A stretch of DNA of 64,000 nt from assembly GCA_031254105.1 (NCBI GenBank), contig JAIRVB010000020.1:50719-114718 (forward strand). The letters are read 5' to 3'. Position numbers and translations under genes: made by a program. Numbering within the stretch: position 1 is the stretch's first letter; every line of letters starts with the position of its first letter. The notes below the pieces were generated by a model. It was not told where the DNA came from. It worked only from the letters and a program-made list of their open reading frames with translations, and made no database searches. This document shows positions 9,807-18,039 of this stretch, piece after piece. The stretch is from Chitinispirillales bacterium. GTDB lineage: Bacteria > Fibrobacterota > Chitinivibrionia > Chitinivibrionales > Chitinispirillaceae.

Positions 9807-9868
9807 CATTATCGTCTAAGGCATTAGTAGAGACGCGGCTGTCCTGTCTGTGCAGGGACAGGTGAATT

Positions 9869-11593
9869 TTATGCCGGCCAGTCGCTGCTTATCGGAGGCG
9901 TGAGTTCTTTTTGCGTTTCGAATAAAAATTCCTGATTCCCGCATGTTAATTTTATGTTTTTGCCGTCTGTGTCTATGGCGGTTCTGTTTTCGCTTTGTTT
10001 ATTCATGTAGATAGAAGCAAGGGTGATCGCTTTTTCGAGTCCGTCTCCTCTTTTGTAGTTCCAGACTTCATCGGGCTGCGCGAGACGCGTGGGTTCACCG
10101 TAGATTGAATTTTCCGCAAATGATGAGAGAAGTTTATATGCGTCGTTAAGTTCTAAATTACCCGCCCCATTAACGCAGACTGGATTTCTCTCTACAGCGG
10201 CTTTTATGAAAGGTTTCCACGGAGAGCTGGAAAGGTCTCTGAAGGCCATAAACGCGAGGTTTGCGGTTGGGTTATATTTCGCTTGCGCTTTGAGAGATTC
10301 CTGCGCGTCTTTTGCGCTTTTAATTCCGTCAAGAGTTACAGGTTCGCTTTGCTTCCACACTCTTTGTTCATGAGGCAGTTTTGGAGTGATGCGGCAGAAT
10401 TTTACAAGGTTATCAATAATATCGCTATCCTTTAAGCAGCTGCCGCGCAGCAGCGTTTTTAAACGCTGCAGATGATCCGGGTTTTGAGGATCGGTTTTAT
10501 TGTCGCGGAAGAACTCCTCAAATACCGCTAAAACAAATCTGTCTGAGCGCGCTTGCGCGGTAAATTGATTCTCATCTATGGAAAGCAGCAGATTCTGCTG
10601 AGTCGTGTCACCGACACGAAATTTGCATGTTGATTCGCAGCAGTAAACTTTTTCAGCTTCTATAAAAAGCATCCTTCCATTACGTAAATGAGAGATCTGG
10701 AAGCGGTTCTGCAGGCTGCTATTATGGCGCAAAAAGTTTGCTACAATTTCATAAGTAATTTCAGTTGACAGGAAGCGCGTCAATCCATCCTTAAACCTTT
10801 TGTAAAGATTAGCGTCTATTGACGCTTCGCTATACATGGTATGTATGTATCCTGAGTTGTGAGCTACAATTGTAATGATCTCATTTTCGATGGCGCGGCG
10901 CGCTTTGGCGGAGAGTTCAGTTCCGTTATACCACATGTTTTTTGTAACTATGCGGCGGTTGTTTGTGATTATTCCGTCATCGACATCAAGATAATTCTGC
11001 GAATGCAAAGGTGTTGCTAAAAGGAAAATTTTTTCAAGCGGGATATCCGCCAAAACGAAGGCGGCCGCGGCGTAAAGAGCTGAAAATGAAACGCATTCAC
11101 CCGCTCCGTTGGCATAGCCTTCCTTGAAGCGAAAAGCTTCCATCGCCTCAAGCGTCTCGGTTTTCCAGTAGGGGATGACGTTTGAGTCGTATTTATCTAA
11201 ATTAAAATGCCGTCTGATATCTATATCAAAGTAATATTTATCTCCCTCATAGCCGAAGAGTGCGTTGCTTTTCGCTAAAATATCAACATCAATGAATTTT
11301 GAAAACCGTTTCAGCTCTTTCTCTTTGGTAGTCAGGCCCCATGTGTCAAGGTCAAGATTAAAAGAAAAGTGGTCGATAATATACTGCTTGAGCCTCTGCA
11401 CCCTCTTTAACTCTTTTTTATCCGACATTTTTGAAAACCACGGATCGTCTTTCCACTTCCACAATCCTGGAGACATGATATTTGCGAGTACCAGGGAATA
11501 CATGAGGTCAGGGAAGATAAACACTTCCATATCAGACAAAGTGACTGCCGAAGAATATTTTTCAATAGAGGATGAGTCGTTGCTGTCGTACAC
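9869..11593 (-). CDS. Transglutaminase-like cysteine-protease-fold protein with a second, degenerate domain
   Basis: 574 aa without a signal peptide, so probably cytoplasmic. A transglutaminase-like core is visible: GAGECVSFSALYAAAAF places a nucleophile-like Cys167, followed about 30 residues later by His197 in ATPLHSQNYLDVDDG, then TNNRRIVTKNMW. A second segment near residues 500-530 (PDEVWNYKRGDGLEKAITLA) has the shape of the transglutaminase catalytic helix GDCedkA, but glycine stands where cysteine would be (GDGLEKA). The product could be a protease, an amidase or an inactive scaffold. It is a single gene facing plsC. Its family is not firmly recognised. Confidence 0.65.
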   Translation of the reverse strand: MYDSNDSSSIEKYSSAVTLSDMEVFIFPDLMYSLVLANIMSPGLWKWKDDPWFSKMSDKKELKRVQRLKQYIIDHFSFNLDLDTWGLTTKEKELKRFSKFIDVDILAKSNALFGYEGDKYYFDIDIRRHFNLDKYDSNVIPYWKTETLEAMEAFRFKEGYANGAGECVSFSALYAAAAFVLADIPLEKIFLLATPLHSQNYLDVDDGIITNNRRIVTKNMWYNGTELSAKARRAIENEIITIVAHNSGYIHTMYSEASIDANLYKRFKDGLTRFLSTEITYEIVANFLRHNSSLQNRFQISHLRNGRMLFIEAEKVYCCESTCKFRVGDTTQQNLLLSIDENQFTAQARSDRFVLAVFEEFFRDNKTDPQNPDHLQRLKTLLRGSCLKDSDIIDNLVKFCRITPKLPHEQRVWKQSEPVTLDGIKSAKDAQESLKAQAKYNPTANLAFMAFRDLSSSPWKPFIKAAVERNPVCVNGAGNLELNDAYKLLSSFAENSIYGEPTRLAQPDEVWNYKRGDGLEKAITLASIYMNKQSENRTAIDTDGKNIKLTCGNQEFLFETQKELTPPISSDWPA

Positions 11594-11968
11594 GTTTGTT
11601 TATCTTTCGTGGTGTTCGCGATTTTAGTATAAACGAATGTATAAAAGTATAAAAACGCGGAAACTTTCAATAATCGTTCCCAGCGTGCGATTATTTACGT
11701 TTTAATCACGCAATTTTATAAAATAATCTATGCGTCCGCGTTGGTTGATAACGAATATTTATTTAATGCCGCAGAATCTAAAACATCACTCAAACAAAAG
11801 ACAGGCGGAAAGAGGCGTTAACTTTTGAGCGGCTTTTACCCTTCGCTTATACTTGCAGGCAAATCCGATAGTAAATTTGCTTCCGGTGTTGAATTCGTAT
11901 ACAAAATAATATATATATTATAGTATACTAGTAAAATATTATTCCGACCTTTAGAAAAGAGGCGCAAA
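11594..11968. promoter_or_regulatory. Divergent AT-rich promoter region
   Basis: Intergenic DNA between a leftward gene (start 11593) and the rightward propeller pair (start 11969). The last 70 nt are extremely AT-rich (AATATATATATTATAGTATA at about 11910-11929), as expected for a strong promoter of the propeller genes. I see no clear -35/-10 pair that I would commit to, and no gene. Confidence 0.4.
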
Positions 11969-13246
11969 GTGATTTTTACGGTTAGGTTTTATAGAGTCAT
12001 TGCTGCTCTTGTTTGTATTATGTATGCTTTGGCGGTTTCTGCGGATTGGCCGTGTTACCATGGTTTAGACCGTACGAACAAATCTAAAGAAACAGGCTTA
12101 CTTAAAAAGTGGCCGGATAAGGGCCCTGCGCTGTTGTGGACAGCTTCGGGGCTTGGCAAAGGCTACAGCGGCGCATCGACATCAAACGGGATAGTTTATA
12201 CTGCAGGGGTTAAGGATGATAAAATTAATTACGTTTTCGCTTTCAGCAATTCGGGGAAACTGTTGTGGGAGAAACAGGCGGGCAGGGCGTGGGAGGGTAG
12301 AAACGCGTTTGCCCGCGGGTTTGAAGGTTCGCGCAGTATACCTGCTGTAGACGGGGGTGTCGTTTACTATTTGAGCGACGCTGGTTTTTTGATAGCGCTT
12401 GACGCAAAAAGCGGGGCTGAAAAATGGTCTGTTGATTTGAACAAAAAATATGAAACAGCGGATAATGTTCCAAAGTACGCGTATTCGGAGTCGCCGCTTA
12501 TTGACGGAGATAGGTTATACGTCGCGCCTTACGGCAAAAAAGCCAGTGCGGTCTGTCTCGACAAGAGAACCGGTAAGGTTATATGGGAGTCTCCCGCCTG
12601 GAATACAGGCAACGAAACAGGAGACGCGGGATATACCTCTTTTGTGCTTGTAAATAATAACGGGTATAGGCAAATTTTATCGCACAGTTCCGGTTTTGTT
12701 TACGGAATGGATTCTCAAACAGGTAAATTTTTGTGGAGTGTGCCATTTAAAAACAAGCGCGAAGACAACTGCACGGATATTAGCTATCACGACGGCCATG
12801 TGTTTACTTCCGGCGGATATGGCGAAGGGTCGATGCTTATAAAGCTTAACAAAACCGATAAAGGCGTATCTGCGCAGGAAGTTTACAGAACAAAACTGAT
12901 GGATAATCACCACGGAGGCGTTATCTTCCATAACAATTATGTTTACGGTTCCGGCCACGAAAGCAAGGGGTGGTTCTGCCTTGATTTTAAGACAGGCAAA
13001 CAGATGTGGAATCAGACCAGAGGCAAGGGCTCATTGACGTTTGCCGAAGGGATGCTTTACCTTTATGATGAAGATGGAACTATGAGTTTAGTAAAGGCGC
13101 ATCCGGACAAATTTGAGCCGGTGAGTTCTTTTATGGTGCCATCCGGCGGCAGGGGCGCGTATTGGGCGCATCCGGTTGTGAGCAATGGAGTGCTTTATTT
13201 GAGGCATGCGGATAATTTGTATGCGTACGATATTAAAAGTAAATAA
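11969..13246 (+). CDS. Secreted PQQ-like beta-propeller protein (paralog 1)
   Basis: 425 aa. The GTG start follows AAAAGAGG by 6 nt. Residues 1-25 are a signal peptide ending near VSA. The mature protein starts DWPCYHGLDRTNKSKETGLL, a version of the WPxFRG..R opening found in BamB/polyvinyl-alcohol-dehydrogenase-like propellers. Blades repeat motifs such as LDAKSGAEKWSVDL, LDKRTGKVIWESP and DFKTGKQMWNQT. These 'PQQ-like' (outer membrane assembly-like) repeats usually do not bind PQQ. It is nearly the same in layout as the next gene, so the pair is a tandem duplication. Periplasmic or surface location is inferred; substrate unknown. Confidence 0.88.
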   Translation: MIFTVRFYRVIAALVCIMYALAVSADWPCYHGLDRTNKSKETGLLKKWPDKGPALLWTASGLGKGYSGASTSNGIVYTAGVKDDKINYVFAFSNSGKLLWEKQAGRAWEGRNAFARGFEGSRSIPAVDGGVVYYLSDAGFLIALDAKSGAEKWSVDLNKKYETADNVPKYAYSESPLIDGDRLYVAPYGKKASAVCLDKRTGKVIWESPAWNTGNETGDAGYTSFVLVNNNGYRQILSHSSGFVYGMDSQTGKFLWSVPFKNKREDNCTDISYHDGHVFTSGGYGEGSMLIKLNKTDKGVSAQEVYRTKLMDNHHGGVIFHNNYVYGSGHESKGWFCLDFKTGKQMWNQTRGKGSLTFAEGMLYLYDEDGTMSLVKAHPDKFEPVSSFMVPSGGRGAYWAHPVVSNGVLYLRHADNLYAYDIKSK

Positions 13247-13300
13247 TAATGCGGAATTCAGAACGCAGAAATAAAAATTACGGATAATAATACGGAAATA
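13247..13300. repeat. Partial MITE-like repeat between the propeller paralogs
   Basis: TAATGCGGAATTCAGAACGC followed by AGAAATAAAAATTACGG resembles one arm of the GCAGAAATAATAATGC palindromic family seen at 38098 and 49121. Only one arm is clear. It fills most of the gap between the two duplicated genes. Confidence 0.4.
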
Positions 13301-13335
13301 TAACTTTCATCACCTTACAGAAAGGCAAATGTATT

Positions 13336-14604
13336 ATGACGATTATGGCAAAGTATTTTCGCGCTGTATGTGTTCTTGTTTGCGCAATGTTTGCTTTCGC
13401 GTTTTCTTCGGACTGGCCCTGTTTTCACGGATCAGACCGGACAAATAAGTCTAAGGAAACCGGCTTGATGAAAAAGTGGCCGGATAAGGGAGCAGTGCTG
13501 TTGTGGAAAGCTTCGGGGCTTGGGGATGGTTACAGCGGCGTGTCGGTATCGAACGGTATTATTTATAGTGCCGGAAGTAAGAATAAGGTTAATAACGTTT
13601 TAGCTTTTAATACTGCCGGAAAACTTTTATGGGAAAAGCAGACGGGTAAGGCGTGGGAAGCATCGGCGGCGTTTGCGCGAGCGTATCATGGTACGCGCAG
13701 TACGCCCACGATAGATAATGGCATTGCTTATTATTTAAGTGACGCCGGATTACTTGTCGCTCTTGACGCGAAGAGCGGCGCTGAGAAATGGTCGGTTAAC
13801 TTACAGGAGAAATACGATGCCGGTATGCCGATGTTCGGTTACGCGGAATCGCCGCTCATTGACGGAGACAGGCTCTACGTTGCGGTTTATGGTAAAAAAG
13901 CTACTGCCGTATGTCTTGATAAAAATACTGGTAAAGTTATTTGGGAGAGTCCGGTTGTTAAAAACAATATCGGTAAAGGTCCTGCTGGGTATGCTTCATT
14001 TGTTATTGTTGAAAACAGCGGTTTCAGACAGATCGTTGCGTTTACTTCAGATAATGTTTACTCGCTTGATTCCAAAACAGGCGCGATTTTGTGGACTGTG
14101 CCGCTCAATAATAAAACCGATAACAATTGTACAGACATAATATATCATGATGGTCACATATTCGCTACAACCGGCTATGGTACCGGTTCTATTCTTATAA
14201 AGCTTGACGCTAAAGATGGTAAAACGACTGCTGAAAAAGTTTATGAGACAAAGCTCCTTGATAATCACCACGGCGGCGTTATTCTTCACAATGGGTATGT
14301 TTACGGTTCGGGTCACGAAAGCAAGGGATGGTTTTGCCTTGATTTCAAGACAGGCAAGCAGATGTGGAATCATACCAGAGGCAAGGGTTCTGTGACGTTT
14401 GCCGAGGGTATGTTATATTTCTACGATGAAGATGGAACTATGAGCCTTGTAAAGGCGCAGCCTGAAAAATTTGAAGTTGTAAGTTCCTTTAAGGTGCCTT
14501 CCGGTGGTAAAGGCGCTTACTGGGCGCACCCGGTTGTGAGCAATGGGGTACTTTATTTGAGGCATGCGGATAATTTGTATGCTTATGATATTAAGGCGAA
14601 ATGA
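13336..14604 (+). CDS. Secreted PQQ-like beta-propeller protein (paralog 2)
   Basis: 422 aa, same architecture as its neighbour: signal peptide (about 1-28), mature start SDWPCFHGSDRTNKSKETGL, then repeated blades (LDAKSGAEKWSVNL, LDKNTGKVIWESP, DFKTGKQMWNHTRGKG) and an almost identical C-terminus (GAYWAHPVVSNGVLYLRHAD). The ATG at 13336 is preceded by AGAAAGG. The two copies diverge most in the middle blades. Like its paralog it probably works outside the cytoplasmic membrane. Its proximity to the redox operon at 16.3-22.7 kb, which encodes three more propellers, suggests a linked role, but this is inference. Confidence 0.88.
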   Translation: MTIMAKYFRAVCVLVCAMFAFAFSSDWPCFHGSDRTNKSKETGLMKKWPDKGAVLLWKASGLGDGYSGVSVSNGIIYSAGSKNKVNNVLAFNTAGKLLWEKQTGKAWEASAAFARAYHGTRSTPTIDNGIAYYLSDAGLLVALDAKSGAEKWSVNLQEKYDAGMPMFGYAESPLIDGDRLYVAVYGKKATAVCLDKNTGKVIWESPVVKNNIGKGPAGYASFVIVENSGFRQIVAFTSDNVYSLDSKTGAILWTVPLNNKTDNNCTDIIYHDGHIFATTGYGTGSILIKLDAKDGKTTAEKVYETKLLDNHHGGVILHNGYVYGSGHESKGWFCLDFKTGKQMWNHTRGKGSVTFAEGMLYFYDEDGTMSLVKAQPEKFEVVSSFKVPSGGKGAYWAHPVVSNGVLYLRHADNLYAYDIKAK

Positions 14605-14964
14605 TTTGGGATATTTGGAAATATTAGGGTATGGGCTTGCCTGTGCCCGAAAGTCTCTTGTTTTTGAATTTTACTGTTGATAGAGCGATACTGCTTGCGC
14701 GGTCGGGTACCGTCCGCGGGTATTATGTTTGTTCGTAAAGTTCTTGCTTTTGATTTTGCTGTTGATAGAACTATACTAATGAAAAAGTAAAATTAATTAG
14801 ACACAAAAAAACTAAGCACCACACATTTAGACAGAGTTATATTATGATATAGTTTCAGCCTCTCAATTCTCTTTCGCATTCCATATTTCCCGCAACCAAT
14901 AACTGTTTGTAAAAGATTGAGATATGCCATTCTCAACCACTATAATTCAGGATTTGCGCAAAAA
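14605..14964. other. Intergenic region with an imperfect direct repeat
   Basis: Contains an imperfect direct repeat of about 36 nt: 14656-14692 and 14742-14777 share TCTTG-TTTTGA-TTTT-CTGTTGATAGA and an -ACTATACT-like end. The region marks the boundary between the propeller pair and an AT-richer accessory segment. No gene is seen. Confidence 0.35.
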
Positions 14965-15498
14965 ATGAACAACAAACTTATCATATCGCAAACACAGATT
15001 GAAAACCTGATTTTTACAGTTCGAGGCGTACAAGTGATGCTTGATCGTGATTTGGCTGAAATGTATGAAGTGGAAACTAGAGCTGTGAACCAAGCTGTAA
15101 AAAGAAATGTCGAACGATTTCCAAAAGAATACTGTTTTCAATTAACCGAAAAAGAAGCAGAAAATCTGACGAAAGTGCAATCTCTATCATCAGTTTCAAG
15201 ATCACAAATTGTGATCTTGAATGACAAACGGGGACAAAATATTAAATATTTGCCTCATGTTTTTACTGAACAGGGTGTAGCCATGCTTTCGGCAGTTTTA
15301 CGAAGTGATGTAGCAATTAAAGTAAGCATTCAAATTATGAATGCGTTTGTGCAACTACGGAAAATTGTTCAAAACAATCAACTAGTTTATTCCAGATTAG
15401 ACAAGGTGGAGCAAAAGCAGTTTGAAACTGACCAGAAAATTGAGCAGGTTTTTAAAGCGTTGGAGGGTAACACTATCCCTACCCAAGGTGTTCATTAG
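14965..15498 (+). CDS. ORF6N-domain protein, probably C-terminally truncated
   Basis: 177 aa from the ATG at 14965. I preferred this to a TTG at 14917. The ORF6N domain fills residues of about 5-140: VRGVQVMLDRDLAEMYEVET, VKRNVERFPKEYCFQLTEKE, YLPHVFTEQGVAMLSAVLRS. This is a phage/mobile-element-linked DNA-binding module. Related proteins, as I recall them, run on after a QG(I/V)F.DGQ segment into a further domain. Here the frame stops immediately after IPTQGVH, so a C-terminal domain seems lost. It is AT-richer than its neighbours, which suggests horizontal acquisition. Confidence 0.8.
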   Translation: MNNKLIISQTQIENLIFTVRGVQVMLDRDLAEMYEVETRAVNQAVKRNVERFPKEYCFQLTEKEAENLTKVQSLSSVSRSQIVILNDKRGQNIKYLPHVFTEQGVAMLSAVLRSDVAIKVSIQIMNAFVQLRKIVQNNQLVYSRLDKVEQKQFETDQKIEQVFKALEGNTIPTQGVH

Positions 15499-15791
15499 GG
15501 CGGTATAAAATGATTTCGTTTTTCATAGTCATAAAATGATATATGCTGTGTCAATTTCAATTTATTCTGTCTGCCCCGATTTTACTGTAATCCTCACAAA
15601 ACTTCGACAAAAGACTTAACCAATGAGCTATTCGGATAAGGGTCATACAGTGTGACTAATCTGACAGCAATGCGTTTAGAATCGGGAACCTAAAAACAAG
15701 CTGGTTTTGTTACCCTATATGAAACGGATTATTTTATATTTGAATTGGAAGCTACAGGAGCATGACAGGATATAAACAGGAAATTGGGTTT
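15499..15791. other. Intergenic, no feature seen
   Basis: AT-rich sequence between the ORF6N gene and the frameshifted SLOG-like gene. I looked for the missing C-terminal part of the ORF6N protein in the other frames and did not find it. AGGAG at 15756-15760 is too close to the ATG at 15762 to serve it well, so I favour the ATG at 15792 for the next gene. Confidence 0.4.
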
Positions 15792-16297
15792 ATGATAGAC
15801 TTAAAAGTGAAAGGGAAAAACATTTTTATTTCTGGCTCAATTAATATTGGTGAACTGCCAAAAGAAGCAATCGCTAAATTGGATAGTATTATTGGAAAAG
15901 AGATGAATGTTCCTGTCGGCGCCGCCAAAGGGATTGATTTACAAGTACAAAAGTATTTTTATAAAAAGAATTATCCTAATGTAACTGTTTATTTTGCAGG
16001 CAGGCAAATACGCAATAATGTCGGTTCGTGGAAAACCAAATCAGTCGAAACAAATATAATTACAAAAAATCGTCTTTTTTATACGGAAAAAGATAAAGCT
16101 ATGGTTGCGGATACCGACTATGGACTTATGATTTGGGATGGAAAAGCAAAGGCACTTTGAACAATATTAAGGCTATGCAGGAAGCGCAAAAAAACCTTTA
16201 TGTAATCTTAGAAGAAATGGTTGTAACAAGTGGCAATATTGATTCGATTTTAGATATTATTGAAGCTGATAAGGCCCTCCAATTATCCTTATTTTAA
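15792..16297 (+). pseudogene. Frameshifted SLOG/Rossmann-like protein
   Basis: The first frame (ATG at 15792, or 15762) gives KNIFISGSINIGELP, then NVPVGAAKGIDLQVQKYF, a SLOG/DprA-like nucleotide-fold pattern, and stops after IWDGKAKAL at 16158-16160. In the next frame the sequence continues as GTLNNIKAMQEAQKNLYVIL and ends SILDIIEADKALQLSLF at 16297. One missing G in the AAAGGCACT stretch near 16150 would join them as DGKxKGTLNNI, exactly the expected family sequence. It is therefore a recently broken gene, or a sequencing error. AT-rich, probably acquired. Confidence 0.75.
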
Positions 16298-16334
16298 TAA
16301 ACTGTATCTTTTAAAGATTTTAACCAATTTAAGG

Positions 16335-17804
16335 ATGTCCGAAAATAAATTGATGAATATTTCAAAAGAGCCTGAAACATCGGGTTGGTTTTGGTTTTCG
16401 TTTGTTTTAAGCGGCCTTTTTTGGACTGTTGTTTTGGGCTTGTGGTTTACTGTTGGAATGCCTTTTCAAATTACCGAACGTGTTCCCGGAGAAGATGGTG
16501 AACCTGTAGAATTTGCCGCTCAATCGGCAGCGTCTTTGAATATCGGGGAGTTTTTTTTAACGTTCGATGGTATTCCATCATCTATAAGCGGATCATGGCC
16601 TAACTTTCGCGGCGGCAATTTTGACAATATAAGCTTAGATAAAACTCAGCTGCGTGATTTTACAGATGGCATGGAGCTTCCTGTTCTGTGGTCGCTTGTT
16701 TTAGGCGAGGGGCACGCGGCTCCCGCTGTTCACAATGGCCGCGTTTATCTGCTTGATTATGATGAAGAGGAGTCGGCAGACGCTCTGCGCTGTTTTTCTC
16801 TTGACGATGGAAAGGAGATCTGGCGGCGCTGGTATACAATCAAGACAAAGCGAAACCACGGCATGTCACGCACTGTTCCCGCTGTGACCGACAGCGTTGT
16901 GATGACCATTGGCCCCCGCTGCCATGTTATGAGTACTCACGCGGTAACGGGTGAGTTGCTATGGGGTATTGATCTTGTAAACGAGTACGGTACTGAGGAA
17001 CCTTTGTGGTATACTGGTCAATGTCCACTGATAGATGATACAGTAGCTGTGATCGCTCCTGCTGGAAGTAAAGCTCTTATGATAGGCGTTCATCTGATGA
17101 CAGGGGAAGTGCTTTGGGAAACTCCAAATAAGCATAATTGGAAGATGTCTCACTCCTCTGTTATGCCAATGAGGTTTGGCGGACGCTCAATATATCTTTA
17201 CTGCGCAAACGGCGGTATCGCGGGCGTTGCCGCGGATGGAGATGACAGGGGCAGCGTACTTTTTGAGACAAATGAGTTCAATCAATCTGTTGTGGCCCCT
17301 TCGCCTGTGGTGCTGAGCGGCGGGCGTATCTTTATGACTGCCGGATACGGCGGGGGCAGCATTATGCTCCAGGTAAGTCATAACGATGGCAGTTTTTCAA
17401 TATCAACAATAAAGCGTTACGGCGTTAAGGAAGCGCTGGCCGCGGAGCAGCAGACGCCTGTTTATTATGGAGGGCATCTTTACGCTGTCCTCCCCAAAGA
17501 CGCAGGTGTTTACAGAGAGCAGTTTGTGTGCGTTGATGAAAAAGACGTATCTTCTTTTAACTGGACAAGCGGGCCGGAAAACCGGTTTGGCCTTGGCCCC
17601 TTTCTGATAGTCGGCAATAAGTTTTTTATTTTAAGCGACAATGGATCGCTCACTGTGGCTGATGTGTCAAGCAGGAGGTTTGAAAGGAAGGCTACGATAA
17701 AAATTATGGATGGCATAGATGCCTGGGGGCCGATGGCGCTTGTGTCGGGCAGGCTTTTGTTAAGGGATTCGAAGAGGATATTTTGTGTTGATTTGAGGCG
17801 GTAG
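16335..17804 (+). CDS. Membrane-anchored PQQ-like beta-propeller (first gene of redox operon)
   Basis: About 490 aa from the ATG at 16335 (a longer TTG frame would overlap the pseudogene upstream). One membrane segment lies at about residues 18-42 (WFWFSFVLSGLFWTVVLGLW). The rest should face the periplasm and begins with the SWPNFRGGNFDN propeller opening shared with the other propellers here. Blades include CFSLDDGKEIWRRW, THAVTGELLWGID and HLMTGEVLWETP. It starts a run of five same-strand genes ending at 22669 that includes two iron-sulfur proteins. Its role is unknown; a structural or sensing partner of the redox proteins is inferred. Confidence 0.85.
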   Translation: MSENKLMNISKEPETSGWFWFSFVLSGLFWTVVLGLWFTVGMPFQITERVPGEDGEPVEFAAQSAASLNIGEFFLTFDGIPSSISGSWPNFRGGNFDNISLDKTQLRDFTDGMELPVLWSLVLGEGHAAPAVHNGRVYLLDYDEEESADALRCFSLDDGKEIWRRWYTIKTKRNHGMSRTVPAVTDSVVMTIGPRCHVMSTHAVTGELLWGIDLVNEYGTEEPLWYTGQCPLIDDTVAVIAPAGSKALMIGVHLMTGEVLWETPNKHNWKMSHSSVMPMRFGGRSIYLYCANGGIAGVAADGDDRGSVLFETNEFNQSVVAPSPVVLSGGRIFMTAGYGGGSIMLQVSHNDGSFSISTIKRYGVKEALAAEQQTPVYYGGHLYAVLPKDAGVYREQFVCVDEKDVSSFNWTSGPENRFGLGPFLIVGNKFFILSDNGSLTVADVSSRRFERKATIKIMDGIDAWGPMALVSGRLLLRDSKRIFCVDLRR

Positions 17805-17823
17805 GGTGAGGGGAAGGGAAAAA

Positions 17824-18027
17824 GGCACCCGCAAGGGGTGCCCGTACAATATAAGATGTAGCCGAGGGGCCCAATGTATGGGCACCCCTCGCGGGTGCCC
17901 CGTGTAAATGCGCAGCGTATGCAAGTGGAGTACGGTGCAAGCAATCAGGGCACCCGCAAGGGGTGCCCGTACAGATGAAATTTTGGCAGTAGATAGAGGA
18001 GAGGGCGCGATAAATCGCGCCCGTACG
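17824..18027. repeat. Cluster of four REP-like palindromes
   Basis: Four short palindromes fill the gap before the NHL gene: GGCACCCGCAAGGGGTGCCC with tail GTACA (17824-17848), the same in reverse (about 17880-17904), a third copy (17948-17973), and a GC-variant GGGCGCGATAAATCGCGCCC with tail GTACG (18002-18027). Compensated changes between copies keep the stem, so an RNA or DNA hairpin is maintained. Related copies occur throughout the window's intergenic DNA. Confidence 0.85.
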
Positions 18028-18039
18028 GGAAGATTTGAT

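Noticed and set aside
17510..17944. 144-codon minus-strand ORF over the propeller end and REP palindromes
   Set aside because: Its C-terminal half is antisense to a good propeller gene and its N-terminal half is translated palindromes.
17824..18027. CRISPR-like spacing of four palindromes
   Set aside because: The repeats alternate orientation, differ in stem sequence and have no regular spacers, so they fit REP-like elements.
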